DNA of 64,000 bases from Serratia surfactantfaciens (lineage in GTDB: Bacteria; Pseudomonadota; Gammaproteobacteria; Enterobacterales; Enterobacteriaceae). The stretch lies in contig NZ_CP016948.1 of assembly GCF_001642805.2 (NCBI RefSeq), positions 3,472,001-3,536,000 on the forward strand. Reading direction: 5' to 3'. The notes below the pieces were generated by a model. The model did not search any database. It saw only the letters and a list, made by a program, of their open reading frames with translations, and was not told where the DNA came from. Below are positions 38,094 through 46,555 of this stretch, piece by piece. A program made the translations under genes and the position numbers. The first letter of the stretch is position 1, and each line of letters starts with the position of its first letter.

Positions 38094-39821
38094 ATGAACG
38101 CAACCCCCTTGCAGAAACACGCCGTTTGGCAGCTGATCAAACCCTTTTGGGTGTCAGAGGAGCGATGGCGCGCCTGGATGATGCTGATCGCCATCGTCGT
38201 CCTGTCGCTTGGCCTGGTCTATATCAGCGTGCAGATCAACCAGTGGAACCAGGTGTTCTACGATGCGCTGCAGAACAAGAACTACCCAGTGTTCAAGGCA
38301 CAGCTGTGGCGCTTTACCTATCTGGCGCTGATCTTCATCGTGCTGGCGGTCTATAAAATCTACCTGACCCAGGGGCTGCAGATGCGCTGGCGGCGCTGGA
38401 TGACGGAAAAGTTCATGGATAAATGGCTGGCGCATCAGGCGTATTACCACACCGAGCAGCAGCAGATCGTCGATAACCCCGATCAGCGTATCGCCGAAGA
38501 TCTCAACGTGTTGACCCAATATACCCTGTCGCTGTCGCTCGGGCTGCTCTCCAGCCTGGTGACGCTGTTTTCCTTTATCGACATTTTATGGCACGTCAGC
38601 GGACCGATGACCTTCGCACTCGGCCAGCACGCCATCACCTTGCCCGGTTATATGGTGTGGTTCGCGCTGCTGTATGCGGTGTTGGGATCGCTGTTGATCT
38701 GGTGGGTCGGTAAACCGCTGGTTATGCTGGGCTTCAACCAGGAACGGTACGAGGCGAACTTCCGTTTCGGCCTGATCCGCATCCGTGAAAACAATGACGC
38801 CATCGCGCTGTACCACGGCGAACCGCGCGAGGCACAGCAGTTGGGCGACCGTTTCGATACCATTCGCAGCAACTGGTGGGCGATCATGCGCATCACCCGG
38901 CGGCTGAACATCGCCACCAACTTCTACGGCCAGTTCGCTATCGTGTTTCCGCTGCTGGTGGCGGCGCCACGCTACTTCTCCGGCGCCATCCAGATGGGCG
39001 GCCTGATGCAGATCGCCTCGGCCTTCGGCCAGGTGCAGGGGGCGCTGTCGTGGTTTATCGACGCTTTCAACGATTTGGCGACCTGGAAAGCCTGCGTCAA
39101 CCGTCTGGCGGGCTTCAACGCCGCCGTCGATCAGGTGCATCATCAGCCGCGCGGCATTCAGCTGCGGGAAGAGGCCGTCCATCCGTTAACGCTGGACAAT
39201 CTCAGCCTGAGCTTGCCCGACGGCCAGCCGCTGCTGACCGGCGCCGAGATGACGCTGCAACGCGGCGATCGCCTGCTGATCGTCGGCCCTTCCGGCTGCG
39301 GCAAGTCGACGCTGCTGCGGGCCATCGCCGGCATCTGGCCTTACGGCGCGGGTGCCATCGGGCTGGCGGCCAACGCCAACACGCTGTTCCTGCCACAGCG
39401 CAGCTACATTCCGATCGGCACTCTGCGTGAAGCGTTGAGCTATCCGAGCCTGGCGACAGAATACAGCGACGCGCAGCTGATGCGGGTGCTGGAAAACTGC
39501 CGCCTGAAACACCTGCAGCGCTGGCTGGACACCTCCGCCAACTGGAGCCATCGCCTGTCGCCGGGCGAGCAACAGCGGCTGGCCTTCGCCCGCGCCCTGC
39601 TGATACGCCCTAGCCTCCTGTTCCTTGACGAAGCCACCAGCGCGCTGGACGATGAAACCGAGCAATTGATGTACTGCCTGCTGGTGGATGAACTGCCGGA
39701 CGTGACGCTGATCAGCGTGGCGCACCGCAACAGCGTGGCGAAATATCACCAGACCTGCTGGCGCTTCAGCCGCGGCGAAGACCAACCGGCGCGCCTGGCG
39801 CTGAGCCCGTTGCCGGCATAA
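38094..39821 (+). CDS. SbmA/YddA-type ABC transporter with fused ATPase domain
   Basis: The 575-residue protein joins an SbmA/BacA-like membrane domain to a C-terminal ATPase, as in YddA. The membrane domain contains the family segments RWRRWMTEKFMDKWLAHQAYY and DNPDQRIAEDLNVLTQYTLSLSLGLLSS. The ATPase has Walker A GPSGCGKST, signature LSPGEQQRLAFARALL and Walker B LLFLDEATSAL. Proteins of this family move peptides or long-chain fatty-acid-like compounds, but the substrate and direction are unknown for YddA. A strong terminator follows. Confidence 0.88.
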   Translation: MNATPLQKHAVWQLIKPFWVSEERWRAWMMLIAIVVLSLGLVYISVQINQWNQVFYDALQNKNYPVFKAQLWRFTYLALIFIVLAVYKIYLTQGLQMRWRRWMTEKFMDKWLAHQAYYHTEQQQIVDNPDQRIAEDLNVLTQYTLSLSLGLLSSLVTLFSFIDILWHVSGPMTFALGQHAITLPGYMVWFALLYAVLGSLLIWWVGKPLVMLGFNQERYEANFRFGLIRIRENNDAIALYHGEPREAQQLGDRFDTIRSNWWAIMRITRRLNIATNFYGQFAIVFPLLVAAPRYFSGAIQMGGLMQIASAFGQVQGALSWFIDAFNDLATWKACVNRLAGFNAAVDQVHHQPRGIQLREEAVHPLTLDNLSLSLPDGQPLLTGAEMTLQRGDRLLIVGPSGCGKSTLLRAIAGIWPYGAGAIGLAANANTLFLPQRSYIPIGTLREALSYPSLATEYSDAQLMRVLENCRLKHLQRWLDTSANWSHRLSPGEQQRLAFARALLIRPSLLFLDEATSALDDETEQLMYCLLVDELPDVTLISVAHRNSVAKYHQTCWRFSRGEDQPARLALSPLPA

Positions 39822-39830
39822 CTCACGAAG

Positions 39831-39855
39831 CCGGGCGCGAGCGCGCCCGGTTTTC
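39831..39855 (+). terminator. Terminator between the YddA-like gene and the aga operon
   Basis: The 9-bp perfect stem CCGGGCGCG / CGCGCCCGG (39831-39839 and 39842-39850) is followed by TTTTC on the plus strand, ending the YddA-like transcript. The hairpin may also act on transcripts from the convergent aga operon. Confidence 0.75.
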
Positions 39856-39857
39856 GT

Positions 39858-40292
39858 TCAGATGCCGTCGGCCTGCACGTTTTCGCATTTCACCCGGCGG
39901 CGCTCATGCCACAGGCTGGTCAGGCCGCGTTTACCGCACGCCAGCGCCACCTCGCGAAACTCATCCAGGCTCAACCCGTCGCGCTCCAGCATCATTTCCG
40001 CCGCCAGCTGCATATTCACGCCGGTCAGCACTTCACAATCCCCCTGCGCATCCGCCAGCTCGCAGGCGCTGCGAAAGGGCGAGCCGCCGAGCATGTCGGT
40101 GAGAAACACCACGCCGTCCGGCTGCGCCACTGCGACCAGCGCCGAACGCAAAGCCTCCCTGAGCTGCGCGGTGCTCATCTGTTCGGGGAAATCGACCGCC
40201 GCGCAGTGCGGCTGTGGCCCCACCACCTGTTCCACCGCCTGCAACAGCCCGCTGGCGAAGCCGCCGTGGCCGGTAATCACAATGCCTGGCAT
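39858..40292 (-). CDS. agaF: PTS EIIA component, mannose family, AgaF-like
   Basis: The 144-residue protein is the EIIA of a mannose-family sugar phosphotransferase system. The phosphorylated histidine is His9 in MPGIVITGHGGFASGL. FLTDMLGGSPFRSACELA is the second family motif. It takes phosphate from HPr and passes it to EIIB. Gene order B-C-D-A with kbaZ and a DeoR repressor upstream, and similarity to AgaF, suggest amino-sugar (galactosamine or N-acetylgalactosamine) transport. It ends the operon, with no catabolic genes after it. Confidence 0.87.
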   Translation of the reverse strand: MPGIVITGHGGFASGLLQAVEQVVGPQPHCAAVDFPEQMSTAQLREALRSALVAVAQPDGVVFLTDMLGGSPFRSACELADAQGDCEVLTGVNMQLAAEMMLERDGLSLDEFREVALACGKRGLTSLWHERRRVKCENVQADGI

Positions 40293-40302
40293 ATTCCGCT
40301 CC

Positions 40303-41196
40303 TCACAAAATGCCGATAAATTTGCCCGCTACGCCGATGACTACGGTGACGCCAATCAGCTTCACCGGCGAGAATCCGCGCTTCATCAGGAAGAAAATGA
40401 GCAGCGTGAAACACAGCGGCAGTAAGTTGGGCATCAGCTTGTCCAGCACGTCGGTCTGCAGCGCCACGCTGGCCTTGCCGGCATGCATCACCAGCGGCGT
40501 GGACAGATGCACATACGAGGCCACCAGCGCGCCGATCACCGTCATGCCGACAATGGAGGCGGCGTGCGAAATACGCCGGGTGTGGGTCTTCAGCAGCGCC
40601 AGCGCGCTGGTGCCGGCCTGGTAGCCGTAGTGCGCCAGCCCGAAACGCAGGCCGAAGTGGAACAGGTTGAACAGCAGCAGGAAGACGATCGGCCCGAACA
40701 GGCTGCCCTCCAGCGCCAACGAAGCGCCTATCCCGGCGCAGATCGGCAGCAGCGTCAACCAAAACAGCGCGTCGCCGATGCCGCCAAGCGGCCCCATCAG
40801 CGCCACTTTCACCGCGCGGATGGTGGAGATCTTCTCCTTGTTCTGCTCCATTGCCAGCACCAGGCCGGACAGGAAGGTGACGTCGAACGGGTGCACATTG
40901 ATAAACTCCATGTGCATCTTCATCGAATTGGCCAAATCCTGCGGGTTGCGGTGGATCTTGCGCAGCCCGGGGATCAGCTGATACAGCCAGCCGCCGGCCT
41001 GCATGCGCTCGTAGTTGAACGATGCCTGTAGCAGCAGCGAACGCCAGGCCATGCGGTTGATGTCGCCGCGCGTCAGCGCTTCGGCGGGCTGGCTGTCCAG
41101 GTAATCGTCCTGCTCCACCTGGCTGGTGGCCAGCGCCTGCGCCATACGCTGATCGGCCTTTTGCGCCAGCAGATCGTCGGAATCGTTAAATGCCAT
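40303..41196 (-). CDS. agaE: PTS EIID component, mannose family, AgaE-like
   Basis: This 297-residue EIID subunit forms the sugar-translocating membrane complex with EIIC. The N-terminal part (LTRGDINRMAWRSLLLQASFNYERMQAGGWLYQLIP) and GPLGGIGDALFWLTLLPICAGIG are EIID landmarks. The C-terminus holds several membrane segments. Its ATG lies inside the end of the EIIC gene (11-bp overlap), which implies coupled translation in a fixed ratio. Confidence 0.9.
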   Translation of the reverse strand: MAFNDSDDLLAQKADQRMAQALATSQVEQDDYLDSQPAEALTRGDINRMAWRSLLLQASFNYERMQAGGWLYQLIPGLRKIHRNPQDLANSMKMHMEFINVHPFDVTFLSGLVLAMEQNKEKISTIRAVKVALMGPLGGIGDALFWLTLLPICAGIGASLALEGSLFGPIVFLLLFNLFHFGLRFGLAHYGYQAGTSALALLKTHTRRISHAASIVGMTVIGALVASYVHLSTPLVMHAGKASVALQTDVLDKLMPNLLPLCFTLLIFFLMKRGFSPVKLIGVTVVIGVAGKFIGIL

Positions 41197-41965
41197 CTTC
41201 GGCGTCCTCCTGCGGAGCGGGCCGAGCCGTCGCCTCTGCCGCGCCGCGTTGCGTGTTGAAGAAGTCGATCAGAGCGATCGCCAGGGCGCCCAGCGCCACC
41301 GCCAGAATCGGCAGTTTGAGAAACGTGACCGAGATGAAACCGAGAATGAAATAGGCCACGTAGGTTTTTTTCATCATCACCTTCATCAGCAGCGAGAAAC
41401 CGATCGCCGGCATCATGCCGCCCGCCACCGCCAGCCCGTCCAGCAGCCAGCCCGGTGCCTTCTGCACCATGGCGCTGGCCGCATCGGCGCCGAAGTAAAT
41501 CGGCAGGAACGCCACCACGAAATAGAAGATGAACAGAATGCTGATGCCGAGGTAGTTCACCCGTTCGATGCCGCGCCAGTTCAGCTCTTTCACCATACGA
41601 TCGCAGCGGTGCATCATCGGTGAGAACAGCGTAAACAGCAGCGTGATGCAGCCCTGCACCGCTATCGAGAACGGCACCGCCACGCCGATCGCCACTTTAG
41701 GATCGGCCTTGGTCAGAATGGCGAACGCGGTGCCGATCACCCCGCCGATCACCACGTTCGGCGGTTGGGCGCCCGCCAGCGGCACCATCCCCATCCACAC
41801 CAGCTCCAGCGTGCCGCCCACCAGCAAGCCGGTGTAGACGTCGCCCAAAATCAGCCCCACCAGCGGCCCCATCACCACCGGCCGGTGGAAGTGGGTCAGG
41901 CCGTCGAACAGATCAACCCCCGCCAACCCGGCCAACAGCGCAATCAATAACGCATCCGTCAACAT
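41186..41965 (-). CDS. agaW: PTS EIIC component, mannose family, AgaW-like
   Basis: The 259-residue protein is an EIIC membrane subunit. HFHRPVVMGPLVGLILGDVYTGLLVGGTLELVWMGMVPLAGAQPPN is the EIIC signature region, with the sugar-recognition loop following. The segment GLTHFHRPVV is closer to E. coli AgaW than to AgaC. In E. coli K-12 agaW is broken; here the frame is intact. It overlaps the following EIID gene by 11 bp and is 15 bp from the EIIB gene. Confidence 0.87.
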   Translation of the reverse strand: MLTDALLIALLAGLAGVDLFDGLTHFHRPVVMGPLVGLILGDVYTGLLVGGTLELVWMGMVPLAGAQPPNVVIGGVIGTAFAILTKADPKVAIGVAVPFSIAVQGCITLLFTLFSPMMHRCDRMVKELNWRGIERVNYLGISILFIFYFVVAFLPIYFGADAASAMVQKAPGWLLDGLAVAGGMMPAIGFSLLMKVMMKKTYVAYFILGFISVTFLKLPILAVALGALAIALIDFFNTQRGAAEATARPAPQEDAEDGI

Positions 41966-41980
41966 GCTTCCCCCCCAGGC

Positions 41981-42457
41981 TCAAAAGAGCAGTTTGCCGA
42001 TCGCCTCGCCCGCCTCATCCGGCACCCGGCGCACTTCGCACTCCACGCCCAGCGCCGCAAGCGCGCGGAACGCGGCCACGTCGCCGTCGTCCAGCGACAC
42101 CGTTTTGTGCACCTGCCGCTTCCCCTCGGCGAAATGCATATTGCCGACGTTGACGAAACGGATCGGCACCCCGCCGCGCACCAGCGTCAACACGTCCTGC
42201 GGCGTTTTGCATACCAGAAAGATCTTCTGTCGATCCGCCGCCTTGTGGATCACGTCGATGGTTTTCTGCAGCGTGAAATAACGGGTCTGCACCCCTTCCG
42301 CCACCACCATGTCCATCAGGTTCTGCTGCACCGGATCGGCGGCGGCCTCGTCGTTGGCCACCACCACCAGGTTGGCGCCGAGAGTGTTGGTCCAGGTCAC
42401 GCCCACCTGGCCGTGCACCAGGCGATTGTCGATGCGGGTCATTAAAATGTTCGGCAT
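41981..42457 (-). CDS. agaV: PTS EIIB component, mannose family, AgaV-like
   Basis: This 158-residue EIIB protein passes phosphate from EIIA to the sugar. The phosphohistidine is His15 in TRIDNRLVHGQVGVTW. Other marks are DRQKIFLVCKTPQDVLTLV and NVGNMHFAEGKRQ. It resembles both AgaV and AgaB of E. coli, so the sugar (N-acetylgalactosamine or galactosamine) cannot be fixed. The gene starts 1 bp after kbaZ ends and is part of the kbaZ-agaV-W-E-F unit. Confidence 0.87.
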   Translation of the reverse strand: MPNILMTRIDNRLVHGQVGVTWTNTLGANLVVVANDEAAADPVQQNLMDMVVAEGVQTRYFTLQKTIDVIHKAADRQKIFLVCKTPQDVLTLVRGGVPIRFVNVGNMHFAEGKRQVHKTVSLDDGDVAAFRALAALGVECEVRRVPDEAGEAIGKLLF

Positions 42458-42458
42458 G

Positions 42459-43742
42459 TCAGCGGCCCTCCGGATAGCAGGCGGCGTGGTAATCGTCGAG
42501 CACCTGCGTCACTTTATGCAGCACCCACTCCTGCGGATCGGCGCTCAATTCGCCGGCGTTCAGCGCCCGCGCCTGATCCGGCAGATACTGACTGAGCAGC
42601 GCCAGCGGCGCCGGGCTGCGGCGCAGGTTGTCCAGCAAGCCGTCGACCGCCTGCTGCACCTGCGGCTGCGGCCAGTAGTAACGCACCCGATCGCTCAGGC
42701 TGTAGTGGCGATCGAGGTACTGCTGGTGCGGCGTACCGTGGTAATAGCGGCTCCACTGTTGCGGCTGCTCGCGCATCACCTGTTCCAGCGTGGCGCACAG
42801 CTGCGCCGACTGGCGTTCCCCCAGCCATTCGCGTTCGATGCGATCGAGGGCGAACAGCGCTTCGCGCAGCGCAAAGGTCAGCGCCGGCCCCACCTTCAGG
42901 ATGGCGAAATGATCGCGCACCAGCTGGCGATAGGCCTGCGGCGGTTGGTAGTCCGTGGAGTGCGCTTCATAGATCATGCCCGGCTGCCGTTCGATGAAAT
43001 GGCTCAGTGCATCGGCGCGTTGCGGCTGGTAACGTTCGACGCTGTGGTGATCGAACTCGACGCCCGGCTGCACCACCAGCGCGATGGTTCGCTGCCAGGC
43101 ATCGTTCAGCTCGGCCTTTTGCCAGGCGATACGGTGTGTTTCCAGGGTTTGCGCCACCGCCTGCGGCGTGGTGACCTGCAGGCCCGCCAGCGCTTCCTGC
43201 GCGCCGCCCGGCACCGGCACTTCGGTGCCGATCACATAGACCGGCGCTTCGCCGCCGCTCTGCGCCCAGGCGCGTTCCGCCACCGCGCACAAACGCGCTG
43301 CCCGCTCGGCGACAGCGGCATCCCCCAGAGGCGAGGGATCATCGGCGCACGACATGGAACAATCGAGATGAATTTTGCGAAATCCCGCGCGGACGTAATC
43401 GTCGATCAACGTTTCCGCCAGCGTCATCGCTTCCTGAGCCGGGCGATCTTGCCAGGCGTTGGGCCCCAGATGGTCGCCGCCCAGCCACACGCGCTCGCGC
43501 GCCAGGCCAACCTCATCCGCCAGCCGCCACAGCGCATCGCGAAACTGGGTCGCCGTTTGGCCGGTATAGCCGCCGAACTGATTGACCTGGTTGGACGTCG
43601 CTTCCACCAACACCGGCGTGCCACGGGCTTTGGCCTGCCGCAACGCGGCCTTCAGAACCCAGGGATGGGCGGAACAGACGGAAAAGATCCCGACCGGCAT
43701 ACCGGCCTTGTGCTGCTCGACAAGCTGTAACAACTGCTGCAT
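42459..43742 (-). CDS. kbaZ: Tagatose-1,6-bisphosphate aldolase accessory subunit KbaZ/GatZ
   Basis: KbaZ is the non-catalytic subunit needed for full activity of the class II aldolase KbaY, which splits tagatose 1,6-bisphosphate. The frame extends far upstream, but the ATG at 43742 starts MQQLLQLVEQHKAGMPVGIFSVCSAHP like known KbaZ and has GGGGG upstream. It gives 427 residues. Conserved blocks are VEATSNQVNQFGGYTG, LGGDHLGPN, KIHLDCSMSC and FALREALFAL. No kbaY, agaA or agaS lies in the window, so the pathway must be completed elsewhere or is incomplete. Confidence 0.9.
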   Translation of the reverse strand: MQQLLQLVEQHKAGMPVGIFSVCSAHPWVLKAALRQAKARGTPVLVEATSNQVNQFGGYTGQTATQFRDALWRLADEVGLARERVWLGGDHLGPNAWQDRPAQEAMTLAETLIDDYVRAGFRKIHLDCSMSCADDPSPLGDAAVAERAARLCAVAERAWAQSGGEAPVYVIGTEVPVPGGAQEALAGLQVTTPQAVAQTLETHRIAWQKAELNDAWQRTIALVVQPGVEFDHHSVERYQPQRADALSHFIERQPGMIYEAHSTDYQPPQAYRQLVRDHFAILKVGPALTFALREALFALDRIEREWLGERQSAQLCATLEQVMREQPQQWSRYYHGTPHQQYLDRHYSLSDRVRYYWPQPQVQQAVDGLLDNLRRSPAPLALLSQYLPDQARALNAGELSADPQEWVLHKVTQVLDDYHAACYPEGR

Positions 43743-43765
43743 GAAGCCCCCATGCAGGCGCCCTG

Positions 43766-44539
43766 CTACCGATCGGCGATGATGACCTCCACGCCCAGCT
43801 CGGTTAACGCCCGCTCGTAATCGTCCGGAAGACGGCTGTCGGTGATCAGCCGATGGATTTGTCCGGCTTCGCGAATCATGCAAAAGCTCTTGCGACCAAA
43901 TTTGCTGGCATCCGCCACCGCGATAATCTCGCGTGCCACCTCGCACATTACGCGATTGAGGTGCGCCTCACCGGGGTGAGGCGTGGTGATGCCGGCGCTC
44001 AGATCGAACCCATCGACGCCCAAAAACAGTTTGTCGAATCGGTACTGACGCAATTGCTGCTCGGCAGCCGGACCGTAGAGTGAGTAAGAGTTGCGGCGCA
44101 CGCTGCCCCCCAGCACCATGACCTCCACCCCGTCGTTTCCCGAAAGCTCGTAGGCAATGTTCAGCGCATTGGTCATCACCACCAGATCGCGCCGCCCCTT
44201 CAGGAACGGCACGATCTGCGCGGTGGTGGAGCCGGAATCGAGGATCAGCGCATCGCCGTCGCGCACATAGCCGGCCGCCGCGTTGGCGATCAGCGTTTTG
44301 ACGTCGCGATTCAACCGCCCTTTGTCCCGCAACGGCCGATCGAAAGCGAATTGCTGATTGAGCATCGCGCCGCCGTAAGCGCGCAGCGCACACCCTTTTC
44401 GTTCCAGAAAGCGCAGATCGTTGCGGATCGTCACCGTGGATACCGCAAACTGTTTGCTGAGCTGCTCCACGCGCACGCTGCCGTGCTCGCATAACAGATC
44501 GATGATGTGTTCACGTCGCTTTGCGGTATTCACTGGCAT
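43766..44539 (-). CDS. agaR: DeoR-family repressor AgaR
   Basis: The 257-residue protein is a DeoR-type repressor. The helix-turn-helix is VRVEQLSKQFAVSTVTIRNDLRFLE. The C-terminal sugar-phosphate domain contains LDSGSTTAQIVPFL, MVLGGSVRRNSYSLYGPAAEQ and FLGVDGFDLSAGITT. The gene is first in the same-strand unit agaR-kbaZ-PTS and matches E. coli AgaR in place and sequence. AgaR-type operator sequence lies about 80 bp upstream. The likely inducer is an amino-sugar phosphate. Confidence 0.9.
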   Translation of the reverse strand: MPVNTAKRREHIIDLLCEHGSVRVEQLSKQFAVSTVTIRNDLRFLERKGCALRAYGGAMLNQQFAFDRPLRDKGRLNRDVKTLIANAAAGYVRDGDALILDSGSTTAQIVPFLKGRRDLVVMTNALNIAYELSGNDGVEVMVLGGSVRRNSYSLYGPAAEQQLRQYRFDKLFLGVDGFDLSAGITTPHPGEAHLNRVMCEVAREIIAVADASKFGRKSFCMIREAGQIHRLITDSRLPDDYERALTELGVEVIIADR

Positions 44540-45042
44540 GAGCTGCGGTCCTCAGGTTTCCGGCATCGCCGGGGAGAAGATGGCTTTCGCTCTACTGCGC
44601 TGGCATTACAGCAAAGCGAAAGCAATGAAATTGTGATCGGGCTTACAGCCCCGTTTTAGCAAAAAAATCGCCAAAAAACCTTTCGAATCGAAATAGATCG
44701 AAAAGTCAGGAAGCGGAATGGAGGCAAAGTGAAATGCCATGACGAGCGCGCACGCCGGAGAGCAGCCGCATGGGGGGAGAGAGAAGTGAAAGCGGCGCAT
44801 GGCCCGCCCCGCGCCAGGACTTTTAGTTCACTCAGTGACCAGGATCACATAATGGCAATTATCCTGTCACCGACGGGGATTAACCGCCCCTATCACGCCG
44901 GCCCCTCCCCTTGTCAGCGTGAAGCATCTTCCCTACACTTGCGATCGGATACCGCCAATTTGGCGGTACGTAAGCGTTAACGTCAATCAACGCATCACGC
45001 CATGCAGCGCTGATTGACTGCATGCCCTGGTGCGAGGAACCC
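44540..45042. promoter_or_regulatory. Divergent control region between agaR and the NimT-like MFS gene
   Basis: This 503-bp gap holds no convincing gene. Toward agaR, CAAAGCGAAAGCAATGAAATT (44612-44632) on the minus strand fits the AgaR operator with TTTC repeats at about 15 of 20 positions. Three TCGAAA units follow at 44684-44703. CRP-like sites are TGTGA-N6-TTACA at 44632-44647 and AGTGA-N6-TCACA at 44834-44849. Toward the MFS gene, TACCGCCAA-T-TTGGCGGTA (44950-44968) is a perfect 19-bp palindrome and GTCAATCA / TGATTGAC is an 8-bp repeat with a 21-bp spacer (44982-45018). An 83-codon frame at 44729-44980 lacks support. Confidence 0.6.
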
Positions 45043-46263
45043 ATGCCGCAACCCGCTTCATCCCCATCATCCAGCTTAACCCCGCGCCGCCGTTTACATC
45101 GCCCGGTACTGCTGATCGTCGGCATCATGCTGATCGCGGCCAACCTGCGCGCCGCCCTGACCAGCGTGGGCCCGCTGCTGGAGCAGATCCAGCAACAGCT
45201 GGCGTTATCCGCCACCGCCGCCGGCCTGATCAACTCGCTGCCGCTAATCCTGTTCGCCGTTCTTTCGCCGCTGACCCCGGCGCTGGCGAAACGCATCGGC
45301 ATCGAGCGCACCCTGGGCCTCGCCCTCGCGCTGCTGGTTTGCGGCATTGCGCTGCGTTCCCTGCCGCAAGACGCCATGCTGTGGCTGGGCAGCATCCTGA
45401 TCGGCGCCGCCATCGCCCTCGCCAACGTAGTGCTGCCGACGCTGGTGAAAAGAGATTTCCCACATCGCGCCGCCGCCATGATCGCCGCCTATGCGGCGGT
45501 GATGTCGCTGGTCGCCGCCATCGCCTCCGGCCTGGCGGTGCCGCTGGCTTCGCTGGGCGATCTCGGCTGGCGGTTCTCTTTGCTGTGCTGGGGGTTGCCC
45601 GCGCTGCTGGCGCTGCTGGTGTGGCTGCCACAGCTGCGACGCCCCGCCACGCCCGCAGTCAAAGAGCCGCTGTCGACGGAGCCGCAACGCTATCGTTCTC
45701 CCTGGGGCAGTGCGCTGGGATGGCAGGTGGCGATGTTCATGGGGCTGCAATCTATTGCTTTTTACACCATTATCGGCTGGTTCAGCGCCTTTGCCGCCAG
45801 CCACGGCACCTCGGCTCAGCAGGCGGGCTTCGAGCTGTTCGTGTATCAGGTGGTGGCGATCGTCGCCAACTTTGTGATGGTGGTGATTTTGCCGCGGGCG
45901 CGCGATCAGCGAGCGATCGCGCTGGGCAGTTCTCTGCTGATCTTTATCGGCGTCGGGGGATTATTGGTGCAACCCGCCAGCTCGCTGGTGTGGTTGACGT
46001 TCGCCGGGTTGGGCGCGGGGAGTTCGCTGGTGCTGGCGCTGTCGTTCTTCGGATTGCGCAGTCAGCATCATCACCAGGCGACGCTGTTATCGGGTATGGC
46101 GCAATCCGTCGGTTATCTGCTGGCGGCCTTGGGCCCCACCCTGTTCGGCCTGCTGCATGACCTGACGGAAGGCTGGCGTTTGCCACTGATCGTGTTGCTC
46201 TGTCTGACTCTCCTGCAAATGCTGTTCGGCGCATTGGCCGGCCGTAGCCGCCTGATCGGTTAG
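45043..46263 (+). CDS. MFS transporter, CynX/NimT family
   Basis: The 406-residue protein has about 12 membrane segments. LLIVGIMLIAANLRAALTSVGPLLEQI, with the conserved NLR, is the mark of the CynX/NimT group, which includes cyanate and 2-nitroimidazole transporters. A central GLQSIAFYTIIGWFSAFAASHG also fits NimT. I start at the ATG at 45043 because GAGGAA lies 4 bases upstream; the ATG at 45022 is an alternative. The upstream palindrome at 44950-44968 is a candidate operator. The substrate is not determined. Confidence 0.85.
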   Translation: MPQPASSPSSSLTPRRRLHRPVLLIVGIMLIAANLRAALTSVGPLLEQIQQQLALSATAAGLINSLPLILFAVLSPLTPALAKRIGIERTLGLALALLVCGIALRSLPQDAMLWLGSILIGAAIALANVVLPTLVKRDFPHRAAAMIAAYAAVMSLVAAIASGLAVPLASLGDLGWRFSLLCWGLPALLALLVWLPQLRRPATPAVKEPLSTEPQRYRSPWGSALGWQVAMFMGLQSIAFYTIIGWFSAFAASHGTSAQQAGFELFVYQVVAIVANFVMVVILPRARDQRAIALGSSLLIFIGVGGLLVQPASSLVWLTFAGLGAGSSLVLALSFFGLRSQHHHQATLLSGMAQSVGYLLAALGPTLFGLLHDLTEGWRLPLIVLLCLTLLQMLFGALAGRSRLIG

Positions 46264-46421
46264 CGCCGCTGGGCGATAGGTCGCTCCGCCTCAGGGGCGT
46301 TATCCTGCCACAAATCTTCAATGAAGGCGCGCTGCTCATCGCTCAGCACCCATGAAGGCGGAATTTTGGACTGCGCGCGACGCCGAGCGCCCTCACGATT
46401 TTTAGCCTGCTTTTTGTTCAC
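46260..46421 (-). CDS. Small basic protein of 53 residues, unknown function
   Basis: This small frame starts with GTG (46419-46421), preceded by AGGAAG at a normal distance, and ends in TAA at 46260-46262. The product begins NKKQAKNREGARRRAQSKIP and continues with WVLSDEQRAFIEDLWQD; the N-terminal third is strongly basic and the rest may form a helix. The stop overlaps the stop of the convergent MFS gene. It lies 20 bp downstream of the YmiA-like gene, so the two form a likely operon. I do not recognise a family with certainty. Confidence 0.65.
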   Translation of the reverse strand: MNKKQAKNREGARRRAQSKIPPSWVLSDEQRAFIEDLWQDNAPEAERPIAQRR

Positions 46422-46441
46422 CAATCGTCTTCCTGCTCAGC

Positions 46442-46555
46442 TTACTTAATCAGTAGCCAGTAAATCACGGCAGCGGTTAGCAGCCAGAACAGCCCACAAC
46501 CGATAAACACGCATAGCCATGCCTTACGTTTGATATTTGATCCATCCTTGCTCAC
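46442..46555 (-). CDS. YmiA-like small membrane protein (37 residues)
   Basis: GTG at 46553-46555, preceded by AGGGG, starts a 37-residue peptide: SKDGSNIKRKAWLCVFIGCG and then LFWLLTAAVIYWLLIK. A positively charged N-terminus is followed by one membrane helix. The KRKAW...FIGCGLFWLL pattern resembles the E. coli small membrane protein YmiA. In E. coli ymiA is also paired with a second small gene, which fits the 53-residue gene here. A second GTG one codon upstream is possible. The function is unknown. Confidence 0.7.
   Translation of the reverse strand: MSKDGSNIKRKAWLCVFIGCGLFWLLTAAVIYWLLIK

Noticed and set aside
42309..43730. 473-codon plus-strand frame opposite kbaZ
   Set aside because: Shadow of kbaZ, which has clear family motifs on the other strand.
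43743..43946. Longer N-terminus for kbaZ
   Set aside because: The added 68 residues are the antisense-type reading of agaR and do not match KbaZ; the ATG at 43742 gives the normal protein.
44729..44980. 83-codon frame upstream of the NimT-like gene
   Set aside because: It has no good ribosome site and no similarity, and it covers a region full of regulatory repeats.
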